Below are positions 1 to 7,255 of a DNA stretch of 64,000 nucleotides, piece by piece; positions within the stretch are counted from its first letter, which is position 1; each line of letters opens with the position of its first letter. Origin of the DNA: Halorubrum sp. CBA1125 (GTDB lineage: Archaea; Halobacteriota; Halobacteria; Halobacteriales; Haloferacaceae). The position numbers and the translations under genes were made by a program. Below the pieces are notes generated by a model. It did not search any database. It worked only from the letters and a program-made list of their open reading frames with translations, and was not told the origin of the DNA. The stretch covers positions 38,778 to 102,777 of the forward strand of contig NZ_WPCE01000001.1 in NCBI RefSeq assembly GCF_009742825.1, read 5' to 3'.

Positions 1-128
1 TTGTATCGCATGAGGCGCTGGTAATTCGTCTCGTTCCAGAGAGCGGCAGAAGCGTCCAGCAAGTCCCGTAGCAGTTGTTCTCCATTGTTAGAGAGCGGTC
101 GCACGGCAAACGTGTTGGTGCGCTTCAT
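1..128 (-). CDS. tnpB: TnpB (IS1341-type) N-terminus, cut by window edge
   Basis: Reading the minus strand from ATG 128 gives MKRTNTFAVRPLS followed by a stretch ending near NETNYQRLMRY, which resembles the N-terminus of haloarchaeal IS1341-type TnpB (OrfB), an RNA-guided nuclease encoded by IS200/IS605-family elements. Only about 42 codons are inside the window. An in-frame ATG at 173 would add 15 residues, but MKRTNTF is the usual start in this family. The transposon left end should lie in 129-405, upstream of the gene; I could not place its exact border. No TnpA is visible. Family call is from recognition of the N-terminal motif only. Confidence 0.72.
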   Translation of the reverse strand, partial: MKRTNTFAVRPLSNNGEQLLRDLLDASAALWNETNYQRLMRY

Positions 129-405
129 CAGCCGTATCAGTATACGTTTGCATAGGGCTTGAACCTCAGCCATTCACGGTGGAAGTGAAACCCGGGCGGC
201 CGCGTTGGAGACTCAAGACCAACAGTGACACGGCAGTTTCCCACTAGAGTTTACGCGATTCACGCCCGCCCTGTTCGGCGCTCGGTTCCGACAACAAAGT
301 GTCGGAACACTCCCGCCTCACGGGAAGGGCGGGACTCTCTCGCTGTCACAGGTAGTGTCTCGTCTCGGAGTGCCGAGTTCGAAGAGAGGACGACGACGAC
401 GGCCG

Positions 406-2208
406 CTACTCGACGGTGACGCTTTTCGCGAGGTTCCGCGGCTTGTCGATCGGCCGCCCCTTCTCGTTGGCGACGTGATACGCGAACAGCTGGAGCGCCA
501 CGTTGGCGGCGACGGGCTCCATGAGTCCGCACTCGGGGATCTCGAACGACATGTCGAGGTCGCCCCCCACGTCGGGGGACCCGGTCAGCCCGATCGTGGG
601 CGCGCCGCGCGAGGCGACCTCCTTGATGTTGTTCTGGGTCTTCTCGGCGTTCGTCCCCGCGGTCAGCAGCGCGATGACGGGCGTGTCCGGCGTGACGAGC
701 GCGAGCGGGCCGTGCTTGAGCTCGCCCGCGGGGAACCCTTCCGCGTGGTCGTACGCGATCTCTTTGAGCTTGAGCGCGCTCTCGATCGCCACCGGATAGC
801 CGGCCCGGCGTCCGATGTAGAAGAACGCGTCGCTGTCGGCGTATTGCTGGGCCGCGCGTTTGATCGTGGGCTCCTGGTCGAGAATTTGCTGTACGGCGCC
901 GGGCAGATCCCGCACGCTCTCGAGCAACGCGTCCGCGGTCTGTCTGGCGATACTGTTCCGGATGGTGCCGAGATGCACTGCCAGGAGCGTCGCCGTGGCC
1001 ACCTGCGAGACGAACGTCTTCGTCGCGGCGACACCGATCTCGGGTCCGGCCCGAATGAAGATGGTGTCGTCGACCTCGCGGGTGACCGTCGACCCGAGCG
1101 TGTTGGTGAGCGCGAGGCTGCGGGCGCCAGCGCGCTTCGCCTCGCGCAACGCCGAGAGCGTGTCGGCCGTCTCGCCGCTCTGGGTGATCGCCACCACGAG
1201 CGTGCGCCACGGGTCCCGATCCCCCGTGAACTCGTACTCGCTCGCGACGTGGACCGTGACGCGGATGTCAGCGTGTCTCTCGAGCAGCTCTTTGGCGTAC
1301 AGGCCGGCGTGATACGACGTCCCGCACGCGATGATCTGGATCTCCTCGAGCGAGTGGAGATACTCTTCCGGCAGCGCCACGTCGAGATCGACACCCGTCC
1401 CGAGGTCATCGATGCGTCCGGAGATGGCCTGGCGGAGCGCGCGCGGCTGCTCGTGGATCTCTTTGAGCATGTAGTGGTCGTAGCCGCTTTTGCCGGCCGC
1501 CTCGGCGTCCCAGTCGAGCGTCTCGGTCTCGCGGGTGACGCGCTCGCCGTCGTTGTAGATCGTCACCGAATCCGCGGTCAGGTGCGCAATGTCGCCCGAC
1601 TCGAGATACGTGACGCGGTCGGTGTGCTCGATGAAGGCCGTCGCGTCGCTCCCGACGAACGTGGTGTCGTCGCTGTGGCCGATCAGCAGCGGGCTGTCCT
1701 CGCGCGCGACGACGATGCCGTCGTGGCCGGCCGCCGTGACCGCGATCGCGTAGCTGCCCTCGAGCTGTGCCGTGGCGCGTTGCACGGCGGCCACGAGCGA
1801 CGTGTCGTCTTCGAGGTGCTGTTCGATGAGATGGGGGATGACCTCGGTGTCGGTCTCACTCTCGAAGACGTGCCGGGGCTGGAGTTCGGATTTGAGCGCG
1901 TCGTAGTTTTCGATGATCCCGTTGTGGACGACGGCCACGTCGCCGGTACAGTCTGTGTGGGGATGGGCGTTCGTTTCCGTGGGCTCGCCGTGGGTGCTCC
2001 ACCGGGTATGGCCGATGCCGACCGTGGCATCCGACGCGTGAGGGGCCGTCAGATCGTCCACCTCCCCCTCCGTCTTCTCGATGGTGAGGTCGTCCCCGGC
2101 GAGCGCGATGCCGGCCGAATCATATCCCCGATACTCGAGGTTTTTGAGTCCTTGATGGACGATTCGGCCGATGTCGTCCGATCCGATGTACCCCGTGATC
2201 CCACACAT
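406..2208 (-). CDS. glmS: glutamine--fructose-6-phosphate aminotransferase (isomerizing)
   Basis: GlmS makes glucosamine-6-phosphate from fructose-6-phosphate and glutamine, the first step to UDP-GlcNAc for surface glycans. The 600-aa protein starts MCGITGYIG, with Cys2 as the N-terminal nucleophile of the class II glutaminase domain. Arg, His and Asn motifs typical of that domain follow (GIGHTRWSTHG, HNGIIEN). The C-terminal two thirds hold two SIS domains (IACGTSYHAG, TQSGETADT, and later FIGRRAGYPVAIESALKLKEI, split across the second domain). Length matches the family. It lies 105 bp downstream of the arsenic operon on the same strand, but the two have no evident functional link. Confidence 0.97.
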   Translation of the reverse strand: MCGITGYIGSDDIGRIVHQGLKNLEYRGYDSAGIALAGDDLTIEKTEGEVDDLTAPHASDATVGIGHTRWSTHGEPTETNAHPHTDCTGDVAVVHNGIIENYDALKSELQPRHVFESETDTEVIPHLIEQHLEDDTSLVAAVQRATAQLEGSYAIAVTAAGHDGIVVAREDSPLLIGHSDDTTFVGSDATAFIEHTDRVTYLESGDIAHLTADSVTIYNDGERVTRETETLDWDAEAAGKSGYDHYMLKEIHEQPRALRQAISGRIDDLGTGVDLDVALPEEYLHSLEEIQIIACGTSYHAGLYAKELLERHADIRVTVHVASEYEFTGDRDPWRTLVVAITQSGETADTLSALREAKRAGARSLALTNTLGSTVTREVDDTIFIRAGPEIGVAATKTFVSQVATATLLAVHLGTIRNSIARQTADALLESVRDLPGAVQQILDQEPTIKRAAQQYADSDAFFYIGRRAGYPVAIESALKLKEIAYDHAEGFPAGELKHGPLALVTPDTPVIALLTAGTNAEKTQNNIKEVASRGAPTIGLTGSPDVGGDLDMSFEIPECGLMEPVAANVALQLFAYHVANEKGRPIDKPRNLAKSVTVE

Positions 2209-2313
2209 AGTTAGCTGAAAGACATATCGTCACTCATGAACTTGAATCATTGGGTTGGGCTCAGGATCCGTTTCCGGCTGCTCGTGAGGAGTCGGTATTC
2301 CGAACCTGATGGG

Positions 2314-3486
2314 TTAGTCGTCGTCCGTCGGTCGGTCGCTTGCATCGGTCGTCGAATCCGCAAGTTGACCGGTGGTGTGGCCGCGCCAGTCGAACCGGTC
2401 CTGGAAGTACAGCGCGACGTTGACGAGCGCGAGCAGCACTGGCACCTCGATGAGCGGGCCGACGACGGTCGCGAAGGCGACGCCGGAGCCGACACCGAAC
2501 ACCGCGACGGCGACGGCGATAGCGAGCTCGAAGTTGTTGCTCGCGGCGGTGAAGCCGATGGCGGTCGTCGTCGAGTAGTCCGCGCCGATCTCCCGACCCA
2601 TCCCGAAGCTCACGAAGAACATCACCACGAAGTAGATCGTCAGCGGGACGGCGATCAGGAGGACGTCGCTGGGCTGGCCGACGATCCGTTCGCCCTGCAT
2701 CGCGAACATCACGATCACCGTGAACAGCAACGCGATCAGCGTCAGCGGGCTGATCCGTGGCACGAACTCCGCTTCGTACCACTCGACGCCCTTCGTGCGC
2801 GTGCCGACGTACCGCGAGAGGATGCCGGCGGCAAAGGGGATCCCCAGGTAGATCGCGATCGCCTCGAAGACCTGCATCGGCGTGATACCGAATTGATCGA
2901 TCTGAGATGCGACCGTCTCAAGCCCGACCAGATCCGGGACGATCAGCGCGAAGAACCAGACGTACACGCCGTACGTGACGATCTGGAAGACGCTGTTGAA
3001 CGCGACCAGCCCCGCAGCGTACTCGTTGGAGCCCTCCGCGAGCTCGTTCCACACGAGGACCATCGCGATACAGCGGGCCATCCCGATGAACACCAGCCCC
3101 AGGAAGAACTCCGGGCGGGCCGGCAGCCCCGGCGTGATGCCGCTGAAGAAGACGACCGCGAGCCCGAACATCAGCGTCGGACCGATCAGCCAGTTCTGCA
3201 CGAGACTCAGTCCCAGGACGTTCACATTCTTGAATACAGTCGGGAGCTGGCCGTAGTTGACCTTCGCGAGCGGCGGGTACATCATCAGGATGAGCCCGAT
3301 CTCCACGAGGTGGAAGTCTTGGATGGGTCGGGTCACCGACGGGGCGACGTAGCCGAGGCCGACGCCGATCGCCATCGCGCCGAAGATCCAGACGGTGAGG
3401 TACTTGTCGAGGAAGTCCATCGATCGGGGGTCACCACAGTCCGGACAGTCGCAGTCCGGGCCGTGGTCGTGGTCGACGTTACTCAT
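2314..3486 (-). CDS. acr3: Acr3-family arsenite efflux permease
   Basis: Acr3 carriers export arsenite across the cytoplasmic membrane. The 390-aa product has about ten hydrophobic segments from residue 25 onward and Acr3 landmarks such as PPLAKVNYGQLP, GMARCIAMVLVWNELA (the conserved Cys of the family) and TAASNNFELAIAVA. The N-terminus carries a short His/Cys-rich tail (HDHGPDCDCPDCG) that could bind metalloid; that role is inference. It is the last gene of a four-gene operon and overlaps arsM by 8 nt. Confidence 0.95.
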   Translation of the reverse strand: MSNVDHDHGPDCDCPDCGDPRSMDFLDKYLTVWIFGAMAIGVGLGYVAPSVTRPIQDFHLVEIGLILMMYPPLAKVNYGQLPTVFKNVNVLGLSLVQNWLIGPTLMFGLAVVFFSGITPGLPARPEFFLGLVFIGMARCIAMVLVWNELAEGSNEYAAGLVAFNSVFQIVTYGVYVWFFALIVPDLVGLETVASQIDQFGITPMQVFEAIAIYLGIPFAAGILSRYVGTRTKGVEWYEAEFVPRISPLTLIALLFTVIVMFAMQGERIVGQPSDVLLIAVPLTIYFVVMFFVSFGMGREIGADYSTTTAIGFTAASNNFELAIAVAVAVFGVGSGVAFATVVGPLIEVPVLLALVNVALYFQDRFDWRGHTTGQLADSTTDASDRPTDDD

Positions 3487-4333
3487 CGGCGACTTCCGGC
3501 TTTCGAGCGGTAATGGTTGCGGAGACGAGGAACTCGCTCACGTCGTACTCGTCGTCCCAGTCGCGGATGAACTCGTCACTGTCGTCTTTCGGTGAGATCG
3601 TCACCGATTCGAAGCCCGCGTCGGTGAGTATCGTCTCGAGTCGGTCGATGGTCGACGCGCCGGCGACACAGGACGCCACGGAGTCCGGGTCGGCGCGGAC
3701 GTCGTGTGGCACCTCCGCGGTCAGTACGACGTCCGAAATCGCGAGTCGCCCGCCCGGACGGAGAACGCGAAACGCCTCGTCGAACACCCGGGGCTTGTCG
3801 GGCGAGAGGTTCACGACGCAGTTCGAGATGATCACGTCGATACGCTCGTCTGCAACCGGGAGGTGTTCGATCTCACCGAGGCGGAACTCGACATTTCCGG
3901 CGTCATTCTGAGTGGCGTTTGCACGCGCTTTCTCGACCATCTCGGGTGTCATATCCACGCCGATCACACGGCCCGTGTCGCCGACTTCCTGGGCCGCGAG
4001 GAAGCAGTCGAAGCCCGCACCAGATCCGAGATCAAGTACCGATTCACCTGCATCGAGTGACGCAATTGCCTGCGGATTCCCACACCCGAGCCCCAGGTTT
4101 GCGTCGCCGTCGACGCGCTCCAGTTCGGCCTCAGAGTAACCGAGTTGGCGGGCCGTCTCGTCAGTGGGAGCCGTCGTCGCTGCGGGACTGCAACAGGAAC
4201 CGTCGCCCGAACAGCAGCTTCCGTCGTCCTCGCTCTCCTCCGCGGCGATGCTGGCGTACCGTTCTCGGACGACCGTCCGTTGTGTCTCTGCGTCGAGACC
4301 AGACTCCGTCGAGGTGTCGCTCGTTTCAGGCAT
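3479..4333 (-). CDS. arsM: arsenite S-adenosylmethionine methyltransferase
   Basis: ArsM methylates trivalent arsenic using SAM. The 284-aa protein has the SAM-binding motif VLDLGSGAGFDCFLAA and the conserved cysteines expected for arsenic binding (NLGLGCGNP, ISNCVVNLSPDK, VASCVAGA). The N-terminus carries two CC pairs (GSCCSGDGSCC), possibly an extra metalloid-binding tail. It overlaps arsC upstream (8 nt) and acr3 downstream, so it is probably translationally coupled with both. Confidence 0.94.
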   Translation of the reverse strand: MPETSDTSTESGLDAETQRTVVRERYASIAAEESEDDGSCCSGDGSCCSPAATTAPTDETARQLGYSEAELERVDGDANLGLGCGNPQAIASLDAGESVLDLGSGAGFDCFLAAQEVGDTGRVIGVDMTPEMVEKARANATQNDAGNVEFRLGEIEHLPVADERIDVIISNCVVNLSPDKPRVFDEAFRVLRPGGRLAISDVVLTAEVPHDVRADPDSVASCVAGASTIDRLETILTDAGFESVTISPKDDSDEFIRDWDDEYDVSEFLVSATITARKPEVADE

Positions 4334-4769
4334 GCGTGGTCACCTCCCGCTCGATTTCGTCGAAAAGCGCACGCACACGGTCACGGATCTCATCACGGAT
4401 TTCTCGGACTCGGTCGAGGTCTGTCCCATCGGGATCGTCCAGTGCCCAGTCACGGATGTCGACAGCAGAGTCGTCAGCACCGAGTTCGAGCGTCGAACAG
4501 CCCATCGTGACCACATAGTCACACGACTCGAGCTCGTCCGTCGAAATCTCCCGTGGCGTGCGATTCGATAAATCGAACCCCTCCTCGCGCATCACCTCGA
4601 CGACGACGTCGTGAACGTGCTCGGCGGGACGGGTTCCGCCGGTGAGAATCTCGACGACGTCGTCGAGATCCCGACTCTCCCGCTCGTGTTCAGCGAACGC
4701 AGTCGACATCTGTGACCGGCCGGCGTTCTGGACGCACATGAACGCCACGCGAACTGGTGTGTCGCTCAT
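4326..4769 (-). CDS. arsC: low-molecular-weight phosphatase-type arsenate reductase
   Basis: This 147-aa protein of the LMW protein-tyrosine phosphatase family likely reduces arsenate to arsenite, feeding ArsM and Acr3. The P-loop CX5R motif is CVQNAGRS near residue 11, and the acidic TDELESCDYVVTMGCS stretch follows. I chose ATG 4769 (MSDTPVRVAF) because the upstream in-frame codons translate to low-complexity Arg/Gln-rich sequence lying inside arsR. Its start overlaps the arsR stop by 4 nt. A general LMW-PTP role cannot be excluded, but the operon points to arsenic. Confidence 0.9.
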   Translation of the reverse strand: MSDTPVRVAFMCVQNAGRSQMSTAFAEHERESRDLDDVVEILTGGTRPAEHVHDVVVEVMREEGFDLSNRTPREISTDELESCDYVVTMGCSTLELGADDSAVDIRDWALDDPDGTDLDRVREIRDEIRDRVRALFDEIEREVTTHA

Positions 4770-5164
4770 CGATCGGCCTCTCCCGTCTTGTCGAGGGCTG
4801 TCAGCAGCGCCTCGGCCCGATCGGTCGTCTCGTAGTACCGCCACGTCCCGTCCTTTCGCCGCGTGACGAGCCCGGCGTCGTAAAGGTCCGAAAGGGCGTG
4901 ACTGATCGCGCTGTCGCTGACGTTGACGATCGGATTGATTTCGCAGACACACAGCTCCCGATCCGCGGCCGTCAACAACCGGACGATGTGATAGCGCGTA
5001 TCGTTCCCCAGCGTCTTGAGCGCGGTTAGATCGGCGTCAGGATTGGTCGGCGTCTCCGATTGATACGAACGGAGTGAATCGAGCCGTTCCTCGATATCGG
5101 CCTCACAGCACCCACCACGTTCCTCGGTGATGAGGCGTTCGAGTCGTTCCGTTTGCGAGCTCAT
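4766..5164 (-). CDS. arsR: ArsR-family metalloid-responsive repressor
   Basis: Winged-helix repressor of the operon, 132 aa. The metalloid site is the ELCVCE motif at the start of the recognition region, followed by the helix-turn-helix VNVSDSAISHALSDLYDAGLV and the wing RRKDGTWRYYE. A CC pair near residue 19 could be a further thiol site. ATG 5164 was preferred over an upstream GTG at 5182 because a TATA-like element sits about 27 bp upstream of 5164. ArsR is expected to leave the DNA when it binds As(III), switching on arsR-arsC-arsM-acr3. Confidence 0.93.
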   Translation of the reverse strand: MSSQTERLERLITEERGGCCEADIEERLDSLRSYQSETPTNPDADLTALKTLGNDTRYHIVRLLTAADRELCVCEINPIVNVSDSAISHALSDLYDAGLVTRRKDGTWRYYETTDRAEALLTALDKTGEADR

Positions 5165-5196
5165 AGATGATTGATTGAACACTTTCTCATATAACT
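5165..5196 (-). promoter_or_regulatory. arsR promoter, TATA-like box
   Basis: On the minus strand AGTTATATG (5188-5196) centres about 27 bp before ATG 5164, the spacing expected for an archaeal TATA box with a leaderless transcript. The stretch between the box and the start is where an ArsR operator would be expected, but I see no strong palindrome there. Confidence 0.55.
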
Positions 5197-5236
5197 GTGT
5201 CGACCGTTCTCTGCATCAAGGCCAGTAGAGACACAC

Positions 5237-5352
5237 CGGTATGTCCACGAAGACGCGCTCGGCGACCTCGCAGTCGACGCGGTGACCGCGACCCTCGACA
5301 CTGCGCTCGACGGCGACCGCCTCTCAGCGCGCCGTCGACGGCGACTGGTGAG
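5237..5352 (+). pseudogene. degenerate small-gene copy 1
   Basis: In one frame this reads RYVHEDALGDLAVDAVTATL then DTALDG, similar to LYVEPTVDALTTMLDAALGG of the copy at 6251. After a frame change it ends TASQRAVDGDW and stop, exactly as the second copy does. There is no start codon in a sensible place and the frame is broken, so I read it as a decayed duplicate of an unknown haloarchaeal small gene. The family was not recognised. Confidence 0.4.
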
Positions 5353-5365
5353 TTGTCGTCCGGAG
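5311..5365 (+). repeat. 55-bp direct repeat, copy 1
   Basis: These 55 bases (beginning cggcgaccgcctctcag) recur exactly at 6408-6462; similarity continues with single mismatches for about 10 more bases. The two copies are 1,097 bp apart and flank the HVO_A0114-like/DUF6516-like gene pair. Confidence 0.9.
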
Positions 5366-5418
5366 TTGCCACCGCTTGCGTGTGCGGAAGAACGAAGAGT
5401 CGTCGCTGAGTTCTCCCG

Positions 5419-5835
5419 CTACACACTCGCGGATGCGCTATCGGCATCGCCGCGATCGACGAGCGGGTAGTCGATGTGAACCTCGATCCGATCGAACGGG
5501 ACGACGGGTTGGATCGCGCCGCTGGGGCCGCCCGGTTCGAGGGTGAGGATACCCAGCACTTCGAGCTGCTTCAGGTCCGAGTGGACATCGGACACGTCGC
5601 GGTCGACGAGGCGAGCCGCCTCGCGCATGCTCTCGGGGGTCTCCTCCGCGATCGCCCGGATGAGCTCGAGGCGGAGTGGGGTGAGACTATCGACGAAGTC
5701 GTCGTAGGTTCCGAACTGGAGCGTCGCTGTTCCATCCCAGCTGTCGAGATCGTCAGCGTCGACGTCCTGGACGAACTGGAGCGCATCCTGGCGGAGCTGT
5801 TCTCGGTCGCCGACGGTGATGTAGAGTGTGGTCAT
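5419..5835 (-). CDS. HVO_A0114-like winged-helix DNA-binding protein (putative antitoxin)
   Basis: The 138-aa acidic protein has a C-terminal winged-helix region (LTPLRLELIRAIAEETPESM, then ARLVDRDVSDVHSDLKQLEVLGIL) and a short beta tail. This layout matches the haloarchaeal HVO_A0114-type regulators that pair with DUF6516 proteins in proposed toxin-antitoxin modules. It follows a DUF6516-like frame on the same strand, 33 bp away. It probably represses its own operon; the doubled palindrome at 6192-6240 is the obvious candidate site (inference). Confidence 0.75.
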   Translation of the reverse strand: MTTLYITVGDREQLRQDALQFVQDVDADDLDSWDGTATLQFGTYDDFVDSLTPLRLELIRAIAEETPESMREAARLVDRDVSDVHSDLKQLEVLGILTLEPGGPSGAIQPVVPFDRIEVHIDYPLVDRGDADSASASV

Positions 5836-5868
5836 GGTCGGGGTATCGGTGGGTCGGGTGGTGGTCGA

Positions 5869-6184
5869 TCAGTGTGGTCGAGGCGGGTTGCCGCCGACGG
5901 CCTCCCAGTACTCGTCCGCGCTCGCCCAGAACTCGACGAGTCGGTCTTCCATTCCAGGGAACTCGACGTCGTCTCTGTCGCCGGCTGCGGTGTGGTGCTC
6001 GTGACCCTTCGTGTCCTCGTGCGAGTTGTCGTAGCGGACGAGCGTGAGGTCATCGAGGGTACCCAGGTGGAGCGTGTACTTCCAGCCTGAGGGGAATGTC
6101 TCGGTGTCATCAGTCGGCCGCAGCACGACGTTCTCGACGAGGCCGGCCTCGACGTGTGTACTGGAAGAACGGCTCCTGTGGCAT
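5869..6184 (-). pseudogene. DUF6516-like putative toxin, frameshifted
   Basis: From ATG 6184 the frame gives MPQEPFFQYT. A one-base frame change then continues HVEAGLVENVVLRPT and SGWKYTLHLGT, VRYDNSHED and HEHH, ending VGGNPPRPH. The Tyr-Ser/Thr-Leu core followed by RYDN and a His-rich motif is typical of DUF6516 proteins, proposed toxins paired with HVO_A0114-like regulators. The span is 316 nt, not a multiple of three, which fits a single indel near 6153. Either the toxin is inactivated or the read has an error; the partner regulator is intact. Confidence 0.6.
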
Positions 6185-6191
6185 CCCCTAC

Positions 6192-6240
6192 GTGTTGGGA
6201 TAGAGGCCAACACCATAAGTGTTGGGCGAGACTCCAACAC
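6192..6240. promoter_or_regulatory. tandem palindromic operator GTGTTGG-N8-CCAACAC x2
   Basis: Two perfect 22-bp inverted repeats, 6192-6213 and 6219-6240, each read GTGTTGG, eight spacer bases, CCAACAC. Their centres are 27 bp apart. They lie 8 bp upstream of the minus-strand DUF6516-like start (6184) and 10 bp upstream of a plus-strand ATG (6251). An AT-rich cataag between them could be the TATA element. The layout is that of an autoregulatory operator covering a divergent promoter; the binding protein is inferred to be the HVO_A0114-like protein. Confidence 0.7.
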
Positions 6241-6250
6241 GACGACTACG

Positions 6251-6451
6251 ATGCTCGGACAGGCGCGCGGCCGACGCGAGCTGTACGTCGAGCCGACGGT
6301 CGACGCGCTCACAACGATGCTCGACGCCGCGCTCGGCGGGGGCCGTTCCCCAACGAACCCCGTCGACCGCGCGTGGATGTTCGACTAGAATGCGATCGCC
6401 GAGCAGGCGGCGACCGCCTCTCAGCGCGCCGTCGACGGCGACTGGTGAGTT
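6251..6451 (+). pseudogene. degenerate small-gene copy 2
   Basis: ATG 6251 opens MLGQARGRRELYVEPTVDA and continues to a TAG at 6386-6388 after 45 codons. Past this stop the same frame reads NAIAEQAATASQRAVDGDW and a natural-looking stop, and this tail lies in the 55-bp repeat shared with copy 1. The TAG may therefore be a CAG-to-TAG change in a gene of about 66 codons. It diverges from the DUF6516-like gene across the doubled palindrome. Family not recognised. Confidence 0.4.
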
Positions 6452-6462
6452 GTCGTCCGGAG
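6408..6462 (+). repeat. 55-bp direct repeat, copy 2
   Basis: Exact copy of 5311-5365; see that entry. It contains the last codons of the degenerate small gene. Confidence 0.9.
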
Positions 6463-6527
6463 GTGCCACCGCCTGACCGATGTAATTCGAGAGATGCGGG
6501 AGAGCCCCAGATAGACAATTTCAAATT

Positions 6528-6547
6528 AGCCTATTCTGAAATAGGCT
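6528..6547. promoter_or_regulatory. inverted repeat upstream of ATPase pseudogene
   Basis: AGCCTATT-ctga-AATAGGCT is a perfect 8-bp-arm inverted repeat in an AT-rich pocket, 39 bp upstream of the ATPase-like start at 6587. It could be an operator or promoter element for that former gene. Confidence 0.5.
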
Positions 6548-6586
6548 ATTCGGAAGTATCATTCCCCGTCACGACGGAGTGGGTAT

Positions 6587-7255
6587 ATGGACCACTTCGT
6601 GGATCGGGACGATGAACTCTCACGACTACGCGGATGCTACGAATCCGACGACGCAGAGCTGGTCGTGGTTTTCGGGCGGTGACGCCTTGGGAAGACACAA
6701 CTCGTCCAGCACTCGCTTTCCGACCGTGACGACGCAGTCGTCTATCAGGCGACGGAGACCACCTCCCAGATACAACTCGACGAGTTCGTCGATGTCGCCG
6801 CCGAGAACTTCCCCGGGATCACACAGATCAAACAGAACTGGGAAGCGTTGCTCGGGTATCTGGGGGATCAGGACGGAATCGTGGTTCTGGACGAGTTTCC
6901 CTACCTCATCGACGCCGACGAGAGTCTCCCGTCGGTCATTCAGCGACTGTGGGACCAACGGCCCCAGAACGCCTCGGAACGCTCGTTCTGGTCGGGTCGT
7001 CGATCAGTATGATGGAAGAAGCAACGCTTCTCGGGAACAGCCCCCTGTATGGCCGATTCACGGAGCGGCTTGATCTCCGGCCCCTCAACTTCGCTGCTGC
7101 ACAGGAGTTCGTTCCGGACGAGTGTTCGCCCGAAGAGCGGATTTTCACGTGGGGAATCTTCGGTGGCGTTCCGTACTACCTCGATGGCGTCGATCTCGGA
7201 CAGGACCTCGGGAGGGTTCTCACCCAAGAAGTCCTTTCCCAGAAAGGATATCTCC
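6587..7255 (+). pseudogene. archaeal ATPase (COG1672-like), broken and truncated
   Basis: The reading starts MDHFVDRDDELSRLRGCYES, the usual opening of archaeal AAA-type ATPases of the DUF234/COG1672 group. The Walker A region VVFGR-stop-RLGKTQL has a TGA at 6680 where an Arg codon is expected. Walker B reads IVVLDEFPYLID. Near 6950 the frame moves by one base and continues TLVLVGSSISMMEEATLLG, then FVPDECSPEERIFTWGIFGG, to LSQKGYLLD, where the TnpB element begins. Three lesions (stop, frameshift, insertion) make this a clear pseudogene, and I find no continuation beyond the element. Confidence 0.85.

Noticed and set aside
355..2214. Long plus-strand open frame opposite glmS (and similar ones opposite acr3 and the ribosomal genes)
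   Set aside because: These are antisense mirrors caused by high GC at codon position three; their products are Arg/Asp/Gly-rich with no motif, while the opposite strand holds clear genes.
4770..4952. N-terminal extension of ArsC
   Set aside because: The extra 61 residues are Arg/Gln-rich, overlap arsR completely and precede a coupled ATG with normal family length.
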